A DNA stretch of 64,000 nucleotides from Pseudomonas umsongensis (GCF_002236105.1 NZ_NIWU01000008.1:124001-188000), one strand, 5' to 3'; positions 43,284 through 52,216 are shown, counted from the stretch's first letter. Program-made: numbers and translations. The notes: generated from the sequence alone by a model not told the origin.

Positions 43284-44487
43284 CGCCCTGATCATCGACG
43301 CCGTTCGCACCCCGATCGGCCGCTACGCCGGAGTGCTGAGCAGCGTGCGCGCCGACGACCTCGGCGCGGTGCCGCTGCGCGAACTGCTGCGCCGTCACCC
43401 GCAAGTGGACTGGAACACGGTGGACGATGTGATCTACGGCTGCGCCAACCAGGCCGGCGAAGACAACCGCAACGTCGCACGCATGTCGGCACTGCTGGCC
43501 GGGTTGCCGGTCAGCGTACCCGGCACCACCCTCAATCGCCTGTGCGGCTCCGGGCTGGATGCGGTCGGCACCGCAGCGCGGGCGATTCGCAGTGGCGAAA
43601 CCGGGTTGATGCTGGTCGGTGGCGTTGAATCGATGTCCCGCGCCCCACTGGTGATGGGCAAGGCCGAACAGGCGTTTTCCCGCGCGGCCGAGATCTTCGA
43701 CACCACCATCGGCTGGCGTTTCGTCAATCCGCTGATGAAAAAGACGTACGGAATCGACTCCATGCCGGAAACGGCAGAGAACGTTGCCGAACAGTTCAAT
43801 ATCTCCCGCGCCGATCAGGACGCCTTCGCCCTGCGCAGCCAGCAACGCGCCGCCGCTGCCCAGGCCAACGGACGCCTGGCGAAAGAAATCGTCGCGGTGG
43901 AAATTCCCCAGCGCAAAGGCCCGGCCAAAGTGGTCGAGCACGACGAGCACCCACGCGGCGACACAACCCTTGAGCAGTTGGCCAAACTGGGCACGCCATT
44001 CCGCGAGGGCGGCAGCGTTACCGCCGGCAATGCCTCGGGCGTCAACGACGGTGCCTGCGCGCTGTTGCTGGCAAGCCCCGAAGCTGCCAAACGCCACGGC
44101 CTGATCGCTCGTGGCCGGGTGGTGGCGATGGCGACCGCTGGCGTCGAGCCGCGCATCATGGGTATCGGTCCGGTCCCGGCCACCCGCAAGGTGCTGGAGG
44201 TTGCAAACCTGAGCCTGGCGGACATGGACGTGATCGAGCTCAACGAAGCCTTTGCCGCCCAGGGCCTGGCCGTCCTGCGCGAACTGGGCCTGAGCGACAC
44301 CGACCCACGGGTCAACCCCAACGGCGGCGCCATCGCCCTGGGCCACCCGTTGGGCATGAGCGGCGCACGCCTGGTCACCACCGCCCTGCATGAACTGGAG
44401 GAGCGCAATGGCCGCTATGCCCTGTGCACCATGTGCATCGGCGTCGGCCAAGGGATCGCGCTGATCATCGAGCGTCTACCCCACTAA
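43276..44487 (+). CDS. paaJ: 3-oxoadipyl-CoA / 3-oxo-5,6-dehydrosuberyl-CoA thiolase PaaJ
   Basis: Thiolase (403 aa) performing both thiolytic cleavages of the pathway, releasing acetyl-CoA and finally succinyl-CoA. Nucleophilic Cys in LNRLCGSGLDAVGTAARA, His in NPNGGAIALGHPLGMSGA, and the second active-site Cys in TMCIGVGQGIALIIE are all present. It resembles PcaF of the beta-ketoadipate route, but its position inside paa fixes the assignment. It is about 100 bp before paaK. Confidence 0.95.
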   Translation: MNDALIIDAVRTPIGRYAGVLSSVRADDLGAVPLRELLRRHPQVDWNTVDDVIYGCANQAGEDNRNVARMSALLAGLPVSVPGTTLNRLCGSGLDAVGTAARAIRSGETGLMLVGGVESMSRAPLVMGKAEQAFSRAAEIFDTTIGWRFVNPLMKKTYGIDSMPETAENVAEQFNISRADQDAFALRSQQRAAAAQANGRLAKEIVAVEIPQRKGPAKVVEHDEHPRGDTTLEQLAKLGTPFREGGSVTAGNASGVNDGACALLLASPEAAKRHGLIARGRVVAMATAGVEPRIMGIGPVPATRKVLEVANLSLADMDVIELNEAFAAQGLAVLRELGLSDTDPRVNPNGGAIALGHPLGMSGARLVTTALHELEERNGRYALCTMCIGVGQGIALIIERLPH

Positions 44488-44585
44488 AGAATCGCGATTC
44501 CCGGGGTGCCGAGAGGTATCCTTGGGGCATGCACTCAAAGCCCCTGCCTGCAGGGACTGGACACAAAAACAATTCGAGTGAACAC

Positions 44586-45911
44586 ATGAACATGCCAATT
44601 GCCCGAGCCGTGCTAGATCCCGTGCTGGACCCGCTGGAAACCGCCAGCATCGACGAGCTGCGCCAACATCAGCTGGAGCGCCTGCGCTGGAGCCTGAACC
44701 ACGCCTACAACAATGTGCCGCTATACCGTCAGCGTTTCGATGCCCTGGGCGTGCACCCGGACGACATCAAGTCCCTCGACGACCTGGCGAAGTGCCCCTT
44801 CACCACCAAGTCCGACCTGCGCGACAACTACCCCTACGGCATGTTTGCCGTGCCGATGCATGACATCGTGCGCCTGCACGCATCCAGCGGCACCACCGGC
44901 AAACCGACCGTGGTCGGCTACACCCAGAACGACATCGACACCTGGGCCAACGTGGTTGCGCGTTCGATCCGCGCGGCGGGTGGCCGGCGTGGCGACAAGG
45001 TGCACATTTCCTACGGCTACGGGCTGTTTACCGGCGGCCTCGGTGCGCACTACGGCGCCGAACGCCTGGGTTGCACGGTGATCCCGATGTCCGGCGGCCA
45101 GACCGAAAAACAAGTGCAGCTGATCAAGGATTTCCAGCCGGACATCATCATGGTCACGCCGTCCTACATGCTCAATATCGCCGACGAGATCGAGCGCCAG
45201 GGCATCGACCCGCACAAACTGGCCCTGCGCCTGGGCATCTTCGGCGCCGAGCCATGGACCGCCGAGCTGCGCAGTGCCATCGAGCAGCGCCTGGGCATCA
45301 CCGCGCTCGACATCTACGGCCTCTCGGAAATCATGGGGCCCGGTGTCGCCATGGAATGCGCCGAGACCAAGGACGGCCCGACCATCTGGGAAGACCACTT
45401 CTACCCGGAAATCATCGACCCGGTCACCGGCGAAGTGCTGCCGGACGGGCAGATGGGCGAACTGGTGTTCACGTCCCTGAGCAAAGAAGCGCTGCCGATG
45501 ATCCGCTATCGCACCCGCGACCTGACGCGCCTGCTGCCGGGCACTGCGCGGCCGATGCGGCGGATCGACAAGATCACCGGGCGCAGCGACGACATGCTGA
45601 TCATCCGCGGGGTCAACGTGTTCCCGACGCAGATCGAGGAGCAAGTACTGAAAATCAAACAGCTTTCCGAGTGCTACGAGATCCATCTGTATCGCAATGG
45701 CAACCTGGACAGCGTTGATGTGCATGTCGAGTTGAAGGCCGAGCACCAGCACCTGAGCGAAGAACAGCAGAAGGCTGTTTGCGGGGAGCTCGGCAAACAC
45801 ATCAAGACGTACATCGGGATCAGTTCGCGAATCGTCCTGCAGCCTTTCCATTCGATCAAGCGATCCGAGGGCAAAGCCTGCCACGTCGTCGATAAACGCC
45901 CTAAAGCATGA
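44586..45911 (+). CDS. paaK: Phenylacetate-CoA ligase PaaK
   Basis: AMP-forming ligase (441 aa) that activates phenylacetate, the committed step of the pathway. The ATP motif HASSGTTGKPTVVGYTQ is near residue 100, followed by GLFTGGLGAHYGAERLG, FGAEPWTAELR, IYGLSEIMGPGVAMECAETK and the C-terminal hinge/lysine region ITGRSDDMLIIRGVNVFPTQ to KRSEGKACHVVDKR. The ATG at 44586 matches the known PaaK N-terminus; upstream in-frame ATGs are not used by homologues. A strong terminator follows, ending this unit. Confidence 0.96.
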   Translation: MNMPIARAVLDPVLDPLETASIDELRQHQLERLRWSLNHAYNNVPLYRQRFDALGVHPDDIKSLDDLAKCPFTTKSDLRDNYPYGMFAVPMHDIVRLHASSGTTGKPTVVGYTQNDIDTWANVVARSIRAAGGRRGDKVHISYGYGLFTGGLGAHYGAERLGCTVIPMSGGQTEKQVQLIKDFQPDIIMVTPSYMLNIADEIERQGIDPHKLALRLGIFGAEPWTAELRSAIEQRLGITALDIYGLSEIMGPGVAMECAETKDGPTIWEDHFYPEIIDPVTGEVLPDGQMGELVFTSLSKEALPMIRYRTRDLTRLLPGTARPMRRIDKITGRSDDMLIIRGVNVFPTQIEEQVLKIKQLSECYEIHLYRNGNLDSVDVHVELKAEHQHLSEEQQKAVCGELGKHIKTYIGISSRIVLQPFHSIKRSEGKACHVVDKRPKA

Positions 45912-45928
45912 CTGCTGCACCCCTTTAG

Positions 45929-45954
45929 GCCCCGCTGATGCGGGGCTTTTTTTT
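45929..45954 (+). terminator. Rho-independent terminator after paaK
   Basis: GCCCCGC, TGAT loop, GCGGGGC followed by eight T. It ends the paaFGHIJK unit, so paaA needs its own promoter. Confidence 0.95.
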
Positions 45955-45989
45955 GCCCCTTCACCGCCCTGCATGCACCTGTGGGAGCG

Positions 45990-46093
45990 AGCCTCTGTGG
46001 CGAGGGGATTTATCCCCGTTGGACTGCGCAGCAGTCCCATTCTCCTGGGCCGCTCCGCGACCAACGGGGATAAATCCCCTCGCCACAGAGGCT
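45990..46093. repeat. Large perfect inverted repeat with inner hairpin
   Basis: Two 33-nt perfectly complementary arms (45990-46022 and 46061-46093; core GCGAGGGGATTTATCCCCG) surround 38 bp that carry a further hairpin (GGACTGC GCA GCAGTCC). It looks like a mobile-type intergenic repeat of fluorescent pseudomonads, placed between the paaK terminator and the paaA control sites. Confidence 0.85.
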
Positions 46094-46121
46094 CACCCCA
46101 AAAAACCAACCTTTCATCCCA

Positions 46122-46183
46122 AAGCGATACAAAAACAAATGCGACACGTCATTTTCTGTTTGATATTAATTTTTGTATCGCTT
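46122..46183. promoter_or_regulatory. Probable PaaX operator pair upstream of paaA
   Basis: AAGCGATACAAAAA (46122-46135) and its exact reverse complement (46170-46183) are 34 bp apart, ending 46 bp before the paaA start. Each contains GTATCGC, the same core as the GTATCAC sites before paaF. The arms are centred 48 bp apart, suited to cooperative or looped binding. Binding by PaaX is inferred. Confidence 0.65.
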
Positions 46184-46229
46184 ATAAAGTTCTCCATGCC
46201 CTCGAACAGATTCACGGCGGGAGACCCCC

Positions 46230-47219
46230 ATGTACGCACAGCTCGTAGAAACAGGCGTAAAGCGCATCAAAGACCTCTCGGAGATGTCCGATGAGGAGCG
46301 TGCCTTCCAGGAAAAAATCGATTCAGAAATCAAGATCGAAGCTAAGAACTGGATGCCAGATGCCTACCGGCAAACCCTTATCCGGCAGATTTCCCAGCAC
46401 GCCCACTCGGAAATCGTCGGCATGCTCCCGGAAGGCAACTGGGTCACCCGCGCGCCGACGCTCAAACGCAAATTGCAATTGATGGCCAAGATCCAGGACG
46501 AAGCCGGTCACGGCCTGTACCTGTACAGCGCCATGGAAACCCTGGGGGCCGACCGAGATGAAGAGATCGCCAAGCTGCACAGCGGCAAGGCCAAGTACTC
46601 GAGCATCTTCAATTACCCGACGCTGAACTGGGCCGACATGGGCGCAGTGGGCTGGCTGGTGGATGGCGCGGCGATCGTCAACCAGGTGGTGCTGCAGCGC
46701 ACCTCCTACGGCCCCTATTCCCGGGCGATGATCCGCATCTGCAAGGAAGAGAGTTTCCACCAGCGCCAGGGCTACGAAATCCTCCTGACCATGATGCGTC
46801 ACGGCACTCAGGCGCAAAAAGACATGGTCCAGGATGCGATCAACCGCCTGTGGTGGCCGTCGCTGATGATGTTCGGCCCAAGCGATGAACACTCGCCAAA
46901 CAGCGCGCAATCCATGGCCTGGAAAATCAAGCGCCAGAGCAACGACGAACTGCGCCAGCGCTTCATCGACCAGACCATCCCGCAGCTGGAACTGCTGGGC
47001 TGCACCTGCCCCGACCCGGACTTGAAGTGGAACGCCGAGCGCGGTCACTACGACTTCGGCGAAATCCAGTGGGACGAATTCTACGAAGTGCTCAAGGGTA
47101 ACGGCCCGTGCAACACCGAACGCGTCGCCACCCGCCGCAAGGCGATTGAAGACGGCGCGTGGGTTCGTGAAGCCGCCGTCGCCCACGCCCGCAAAAAACA
47201 AAACAAGAACGCCGCTTGA
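46230..47219 (+). CDS. paaA: Ring-1,2-phenylacetyl-CoA epoxidase catalytic subunit PaaA
   Basis: The di-iron catalytic subunit (329 aa) of the PaaABCDE monooxygenase, which epoxidises phenylacetyl-CoA with O2. Iron-binding glutamates and ExxH motifs are seen in KIQDEAGHGLYLY and ICKEESFHQRQGYE within a four-helix bundle. RLWWPSLMMFGPSDEHSPNS is characteristic of PaaA. It is first in the second paa transcription unit, preceded by the paired operator-like sites. An inserted repeat separates it from paaB. Confidence 0.96.
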   Translation: MYAQLVETGVKRIKDLSEMSDEERAFQEKIDSEIKIEAKNWMPDAYRQTLIRQISQHAHSEIVGMLPEGNWVTRAPTLKRKLQLMAKIQDEAGHGLYLYSAMETLGADRDEEIAKLHSGKAKYSSIFNYPTLNWADMGAVGWLVDGAAIVNQVVLQRTSYGPYSRAMIRICKEESFHQRQGYEILLTMMRHGTQAQKDMVQDAINRLWWPSLMMFGPSDEHSPNSAQSMAWKIKRQSNDELRQRFIDQTIPQLELLGCTCPDPDLKWNAERGHYDFGEIQWDEFYEVLKGNGPCNTERVATRRKAIEDGAWVREAAVAHARKKQNKNAA

Positions 47220-47246
47220 TTGATCTTCGGCGGCTTCCATGCCGCC

Positions 47247-47322
47247 AAAAGATCGCAGGCTGCGCCAGCTCCTACAGGAGCCGGTGATCCCATGTAGGAG
47301 CTGCCGAAGGCTGCGATCTTTT
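47247..47322. repeat. Dispersed inverted repeat inside the paa operon
   Basis: AAAAGATCGCAGGC... (47247-47276) is the imperfect complement of ...GGCTGCGATCTTTT (47293-47322), with CAGCTCCTACA/TGTAGGAGCTG inside. It is the same family as 26735 and 60080, here between paaA and paaB of one operon. Confidence 0.8.
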
Positions 47323-47371
47323 GATCTTCAGCCCCGTCAGCAAAAAACCGAACAGATGTGGAGTAACTGAA

Positions 47372-47653
47372 ATGTCCGAATGGACCCTCTTCGAAGTCTT
47401 CGTGCGCAGCAAGCACGGCCTCAACCACAAGCACGTCGGCAGCGTGCATGCCGCCGACACCACCATGGCGATCGAGAACGCCCGCGAGCTGTACACCCGC
47501 CGTAGCGAAGGCGTGAGCCTGTGGGTCGTGCCCTCAAAGCTGATCACCGCCTCATCGCCGGATGAGAAAGACCCGCTGTTCGATCCGTCGGACGACAAGG
47601 TTTACCGCCATGCCAGCTTCTACGAGCTGCCGGCCGAAGTCGGGCACATGTGA
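47372..47653 (+). CDS. paaB: Phenylacetyl-CoA epoxidase subunit PaaB
   Basis: A 93-aa structural subunit that bridges the PaaA-PaaC heterotetramers of the epoxidase. The whole sequence follows the family: MSEWTLFEVFVRSKHGLNHK, HVGSVHAADTTMAIENAREL, YTRRSEGVSLWVVPS and YRHASFYELPAEVGHM. It has a GGAG-type ribosome site before ATG 47372. It contains no catalytic residues, as expected. Confidence 0.95.
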   Translation: MSEWTLFEVFVRSKHGLNHKHVGSVHAADTTMAIENARELYTRRSEGVSLWVVPSKLITASSPDEKDPLFDPSDDKVYRHASFYELPAEVGHM

Positions 47654-47661
47654 GGTCGACC

Positions 47662-48423
47662 ATGAATAACAAGACCGATCTGATCGAATACCTGCTGCGC
47701 CTGGGCGACAGCGCCCTGATCCAGGGCCAGCGCCTGTGCCAGTGGTGCGGCAAGGCCCCGGCGCTGGAAGAAGAGCTGGCACTGATGAACGTCGGCCTCG
47801 ACTTGGTGGGCCAGGCCCGCAACTGGCTGGACTACGCCGCCGAGTTGCTGGACGACGGCCGCGACGCCGACGACCTGGCGTTCCGCCGCGACGAGCGCGC
47901 CTATCGCAACCTGCTGCTGGTGGAACAACCTAACGGCGATTACGCGGTAACCCTCCTCAAGCAGTTCCTGTATGACGCCTGGCACCTGCCGGTCCTCCAG
48001 GACCTGAGCCAGTCCAGCGATGAGCGCATTGCCGGGATCGCCGCCAAAGCGGTCAAGGAAGTCACCTATCACCTGCGCCGCTCCGGCGAGTGGGTCGAGC
48101 GTCTGGGTGACGGCACCGAGGAAAGCCACCAGCGCATGCTCACGGCCATTCCCGAGGTCTGGCGTTTTACCGTTGAATTGATCGCCGCCGATGACAGCGA
48201 ACAGCGCCTGTGCGAAGCCGGTATCACCCCGGACATCGCCAGCGTGAGGGCGCAGTGGCAAGCCAAGGTCAACGACATTTTCGCCAGCGCCACCCTGCCC
48301 GTGCCGGCAGCACCGAGCTATTTCTACCTGAATGCGCGCAAGGGCCTGCACACCGAGCACCTGGGCATCCTGCTGGCCGAAATGCAGTTCCTGCCACGAG
48401 CGTACCCCGATGCAACCTGGTGA
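47662..48423 (+). CDS. paaC: Phenylacetyl-CoA epoxidase subunit PaaC
   Basis: A 253-aa ferritin-like subunit structurally related to PaaA but inactive, which stabilises the catalytic subunit. Features: LIEYLLRLGDSALIQGQRLC, WCGKAPALEEELALMNVGLD, RDERAYRNLLLVEQPNGDYA and EVTYHLRRSGEWVERLGDGT, all typical of PaaC. The start at ATG 47662 has GAGG five bases upstream, 8 bp after paaB. Its end overlaps paaD by 14 bp. Confidence 0.95.
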   Translation: MNNKTDLIEYLLRLGDSALIQGQRLCQWCGKAPALEEELALMNVGLDLVGQARNWLDYAAELLDDGRDADDLAFRRDERAYRNLLLVEQPNGDYAVTLLKQFLYDAWHLPVLQDLSQSSDERIAGIAAKAVKEVTYHLRRSGEWVERLGDGTEESHQRMLTAIPEVWRFTVELIAADDSEQRLCEAGITPDIASVRAQWQAKVNDIFASATLPVPAAPSYFYLNARKGLHTEHLGILLAEMQFLPRAYPDATW

Positions 48424-48943
48424 GTTGATCGCCAGCGACCAGGGCGCCCGGCCGGTACAACCGAGCGACTTAACCGCCGCCTGGGCGATCCTGGCCGAGG
48501 TCATGGACCCGGAAGTCCCGGTGGTCAGCGTGGTGGACCTGGGGATCGTCCGCGATCTCGACTGGCAAGCCGGGCACTTGCATGTGGTGGTCACCCCGAC
48601 CTATTCCGGATGCCCGGCGACCGAAGTGATCGAGGGTGATATCCGCCAGGCGCTGGAACAGGCCGGCTTCCAGACACCGAACCTGGAGCGCCGCCTGACC
48701 CCGGCCTGGACCACCGACTGGATCACCGACAGCGGCCGCGAACGCCTGCGCGCCTACGGCATCGCACCACCTGAAGGCAGCACCAGCAAACGCAGCCTGC
48801 TCGGCGAAAGCCCGGTGATCGCCTGCCCGCAATGCGGCAGCGTCCACACCGAAGTGCTCAGCGAGTTTGGCTCCACCGCGTGCAAGGCGCTGTATCGCTG
48901 CGTCGATTGCCGGGAACCGTTCGACTATTTCAAGTGCATCTGA
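48410..48943 (+). CDS. paaD: PaaD, Fe-S assembly-type maturation protein of the epoxidase
   Basis: A 177-aa protein of the MIP18/SufT (DUF59) family thought to help build the metal centres of the epoxidase or its reductase. The N-terminal DUF59 domain contains VMDPEVPVVSVVDLGIVRDL and TPTYSGCPATEVI with its conserved Cys. The C-terminus is a zinc-ribbon-like module with CPQCGSVHTEV and CVDCREPFDYFKC. The ATG at 48410 lies inside the end of paaC, so translation is coupled. Confidence 0.93.
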   Translation: MQPGELIASDQGARPVQPSDLTAAWAILAEVMDPEVPVVSVVDLGIVRDLDWQAGHLHVVVTPTYSGCPATEVIEGDIRQALEQAGFQTPNLERRLTPAWTTDWITDSGRERLRAYGIAPPEGSTSKRSLLGESPVIACPQCGSVHTEVLSEFGSTACKALYRCVDCREPFDYFKCI

Positions 48944-48974
48944 GCGGCGTCTGCCGTCCAGCTGGAGAACAACA

Positions 48975-50051
48975 ATGAGCAAATTTCACAGCCTGACCAT
49001 CAAGGATGTGCGCACCGAGACCCGTGACGCGGTGTCCATCGCCTTCGAGATTCCGCAGCACCTGCAGGACAGCTTTCATTACACCCAGGGCCAGCACCTG
49101 GTGATGCGCACCCAGCTGGACGGCGAGGAAGTGCGCCGCTCCTACTCGATCTGCACCGGCGTCAACGACGGTGAACTGCGGGTTGCTATCAAGCGCGTCG
49201 CAGGCGGTCGTTTTTCCGCGTTTGCCAACGAGCAGTTGAAGGCCGGGCACAGCCTGGAAGTGATGCCGCCCGCCGGGCATTTCAGCGTTGAACTCGATCC
49301 CGCCCGCCACGGCAACTACCTGGCCGTCGCCGCCGGCAGCGGCATCACGCCGATCCTGTCGATCATCAAGACCACCCTGGAAACCGAGCCCCACAGCCGC
49401 GTCACCCTGCTGTACGGCAACCGCTCCAGCTCGGGCGCACTGTTTCGCGAACAGCTGGAAGACTTGAAGAACCGCTACCTGCAACGCCTGAACCTGATCT
49501 TCGTGTTCAGCCGCGAGCAGCAGGATGTCGACCTGTACAACGGCCGGATCAACGCCGAGAAATGCGAGCAGCTGTTCAGCCGCTGGCTCGACGTCAAGGC
49601 TCTCGACGCCGCCTTCATCTGCGGCCCGCAGGAAATGACCGAGACCGTGCGCGACAGCCTCAAGGCCAAGGGCATGGCGCCTGAGCGCATTCATTTCGAA
49701 TTGTTCGCCGCCGCTGGCAGCCAGCAGAAACGCCAGGCCCGCGAAGCCGCCCGCCAGGTCGATGCGGCGGTCAGCCAGATCACCGTGATCAGCGATGGCC
49801 GTGCCCTGGCCTTCGACCTGCCGCGCAACAGCCAGAGCATCCTCGATGCCGGCAACGCCCAGGGCGCCGAACTGCCCTACTCGTGCAAGGCCGGTGTGTG
49901 CTCGACGTGCAAATGCAAGGTCATCGAAGGCGAAGTGGAAATGGACAGCAACCACGCCCTGGAAGACTACGAAGTGGCCGCCGGCTATGTGCTGTCGTGC
50001 CAGGCCTTCCCGATCAGCGACAAGGTGGTGCTGGATTTCGATCAGCTCTGA
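48975..50051 (+). CDS. paaE: Phenylacetyl-CoA epoxidase reductase subunit PaaE
   Basis: A 358-aa NADPH-dependent reductase that feeds electrons to PaaA. It has an FAD domain (RRSYSICTGVND, flavin-binding RxYS), an NADPH domain (AAGSGITPILSIIKTTLE, then FICGPQEMTETVRDSL), and a C-terminal plant-type [2Fe-2S] ferredoxin domain with cysteines in YSCKAGVCSTCKCKV and VLSCQ. Normal length for PaaE. It is the last epoxidase gene; a REP pair separates it from the transporter genes. Confidence 0.95.
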   Translation: MSKFHSLTIKDVRTETRDAVSIAFEIPQHLQDSFHYTQGQHLVMRTQLDGEEVRRSYSICTGVNDGELRVAIKRVAGGRFSAFANEQLKAGHSLEVMPPAGHFSVELDPARHGNYLAVAAGSGITPILSIIKTTLETEPHSRVTLLYGNRSSSGALFREQLEDLKNRYLQRLNLIFVFSREQQDVDLYNGRINAEKCEQLFSRWLDVKALDAAFICGPQEMTETVRDSLKAKGMAPERIHFELFAAAGSQQKRQAREAARQVDAAVSQITVISDGRALAFDLPRNSQSILDAGNAQGAELPYSCKAGVCSTCKCKVIEGEVEMDSNHALEDYEVAAGYVLSCQAFPISDKVVLDFDQL

Positions 50052-50082
50052 TATCCGATCTACCGGACTTACACAAAACCCT

Positions 50083-50172
50083 GTGGGAGCGGGCTTGCCC
50101 GCGAAGAGGCCATCAGATTCAACATTGATGTCGCCTGATATTCCGTCTTCGCGGGCAAGCCCGCTCCCACAA
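50083..50172. repeat. Paired REP element between paaE and the transporter genes
   Basis: Two 25-nt perfect complementary arms (50083-50107 and 50148-50172; core GAGCGGGCTTGCCCGC) flank 40 bp. This is a different REP core from the GAGCGAGCCTGCTCGC type seen elsewhere in the window. Confidence 0.85.
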
Positions 50173-50229
50173 TGATCTGTGTTGTATCCCATAGCTGCGC
50201 CCACAACAAAAAAAACAAAGGACACCACC

Positions 50230-50538
50230 ATGAGCCCCCAAGACATAGAACTCATCCACCAGCACCCCCACTTCATCCAGCTGGTACGCCGCAAGCAGGC
50301 GCTGTACTGGTCCCTGTCGCTGATCATGCTGGTGATCTATTTCGGCTTTGTCCTGCTGGTGGCGTTCTCCCCCTCCACCCTCGGCCAGTCCCTGAGTGGC
50401 GGCGTGACCACCGTGGGCATGCTGGTGGGTGTGGTGATCGTGGTGCTGGCCTTTGCCTTGACCGGTTTCTACGTCTATCGCGCCAACAACGTGATCGACC
50501 CGCTGAATGAAAAACTCAAGCAGGAGTGCGCCCGATGA
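50230..50538 (+). CDS. DUF485 membrane protein, transporter partner
   Basis: A 102-aa inner-membrane protein with two helices (ALYWSLSLIMLVIYFGFVLL and VGMLVGVVIVVLAFALTGFY) and the DUF485 N-terminus with IHQHPHFIQLVRRKQAL. DUF485 (YjcH) proteins are encoded directly before ActP-type sodium/solute symporters, as here: the stop overlaps the symporter start by ATGA. It probably assists or regulates the transporter; its precise role is unknown. Confidence 0.88.
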   Translation: MSPQDIELIHQHPHFIQLVRRKQALYWSLSLIMLVIYFGFVLLVAFSPSTLGQSLSGGVTTVGMLVGVVIVVLAFALTGFYVYRANNVIDPLNEKLKQECAR

Positions 50539-52181
50539 GCCGTCTTCTTGCGTTGTTCCTGTTGCCGCTGGCTCTGGTCACCGATCTTGCGGTAGCCGCC
50601 GAGGGCGCGTCCCGTCCACTGAACTGGAACGCCATCGGCATGTTCATGCTGTTCGTCCTGTTCACCCTCGGTGTGACGCGCTGGGCCGCATTGCGCACCC
50701 GCTCGGCCAGTGACTTCTACACCGCTGGCGGCGGCATGACCGGCTTCCAGAACGGCCTGGCGATTGCCGGCGACATGATCTCGGCAGCATCCTTCCTCGG
50801 CATTTCCGCGATGATGTTCCTTAACGGCTACGACGGTTTGCTCTATGCATTGGGCGTCCTGGCCGGCTGGCCGATCATCCTGTTCCTGATCGCCGAACGC
50901 CTGCGCAACCTCGGTAAATACACCTTCGCCGACGTGGTTTCCTATCGCCTGGAACAGACGCCCGTGCGCCTGACGTCGGCCTTCGGCACCCTGACCGTGG
51001 CACTGATGTACCTGGTGGCGCAGATGGTCGGCGCCGGCAAGCTGATCGAATTGCTGTTCGGTATCGATTACCTCTACGCGGTGATGCTGGTCGGCGTGCT
51101 GATGGTGTTCTATGTCACCTTCGGCGGCATGCTCGCCACCACCTGGGTGCAGATCATCAAGGCGGTGATGCTGCTATTCGGTACCAGTTTCATGGCGTTC
51201 ATGGTGCTCAAGCATTTCGGTTTCAGCACCGAAGCGATGTTCGCCGGTGCTACCGCCGTGCACGCCAAAGGCAGCGCGATCATGGCCCCCGGCGCCTTGC
51301 TGTCCAATCCGGTCGATGCCATTTCCCTGGGCCTGGGCATGATCTTCGGCACCGCCGGCCTGCCGCATATCCTGATGCGTTTCTTCACCGTCAGCGATGC
51401 CAGGGAAGCGCGTAAAAGCGTGTTCTACGCTACTGGTTTCATCGGCTACTTCTACTTGCTGCTGATCATCGTCGGCTTCGGTGCGATCGTCATGGTCGGC
51501 ACCGATCCGGCGTACCGCGATGCCAGCGGCGCGATCATCGGCGGCGGCAACATGGTCGCCGTGCATTTGGCCCAGGCGGTCGGCGGCAACCTGTTCCTCG
51601 GGTTCATCTCGGCGGTGGCCTTCGCCACCATCCTGGCGGTGGTGGCCGGGCTGGCGTTGTCCGGCGCCTCGGCGGTGTCCCACGACCTGTATGCCTGCGT
51701 GATGCGCAAGGGCCAGGCCAGCGAGCAGCAGGAAATGCGTGTATCGCGAATCGCCACCCTGTGCATTGGTGTGCTGGCGATCATCCTTGGCCTTTTGTTC
51801 GAATCGCAGAACATTGCCTTCCTGTCCGGGCTGGTGCTGGCCATCGCGGCCTCGGTGAATTTCCCGGTGCTGTTCCTCTCGATGTACTGGAAAGGCCTGA
51901 CCACCCGTGGCGCGGTCAGCGGCAGCCTGATGGGGCTGGTGTCGGCAATCGTCTTGCTGGTGCTGAGCCCGGCGGTGTGGGTCAACGTGCTGCATCACGA
52001 CCAGGCACTGTTCCCCTATTCCAACCCCGCACTGTTTTCCATGAGCCTGGCCTTTTTCAGCGCCTGGCTGTTTTCCGTCACCGACCGTTCGCCACGTGCC
52101 GCCCTTGAGCGCGGCCGTTACCTGGCGCAGTTCATTCGTTCCATGACCGGCATCGGCGCTTCGGGCGCCAGCCAACACTAG
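50535..52181 (+). CDS. paaL: Sodium:solute symporter, probable phenylacetate permease
   Basis: A 548-aa SSS-family symporter close to the acetate permease ActP. It has an N-terminal signal-like helix (LLALFLLPLALVTDLAVAAE), then about 13 helices. It contains FYTAGGGMTGFQNGLAIAGD, the sodium-site region ISAASFLGISAMMF, and GTAGLPHILMRFFTVSDARE. Its place between paaE and paaZ, as for PaaL/PhaJ in P. putida, suggests phenylacetate uptake. Acetate transport cannot be excluded from sequence alone. Confidence 0.85.
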   Translation: MSRLLALFLLPLALVTDLAVAAEGASRPLNWNAIGMFMLFVLFTLGVTRWAALRTRSASDFYTAGGGMTGFQNGLAIAGDMISAASFLGISAMMFLNGYDGLLYALGVLAGWPIILFLIAERLRNLGKYTFADVVSYRLEQTPVRLTSAFGTLTVALMYLVAQMVGAGKLIELLFGIDYLYAVMLVGVLMVFYVTFGGMLATTWVQIIKAVMLLFGTSFMAFMVLKHFGFSTEAMFAGATAVHAKGSAIMAPGALLSNPVDAISLGLGMIFGTAGLPHILMRFFTVSDAREARKSVFYATGFIGYFYLLLIIVGFGAIVMVGTDPAYRDASGAIIGGGNMVAVHLAQAVGGNLFLGFISAVAFATILAVVAGLALSGASAVSHDLYACVMRKGQASEQQEMRVSRIATLCIGVLAIILGLLFESQNIAFLSGLVLAIAASVNFPVLFLSMYWKGLTTRGAVSGSLMGLVSAIVLLVLSPAVWVNVLHHDQALFPYSNPALFSMSLAFFSAWLFSVTDRSPRAALERGRYLAQFIRSMTGIGASGASQH

Positions 52182-52216
52182 TTCTTAACTTGATGACCAA
52201 ACCCGGAGCATTTGCA

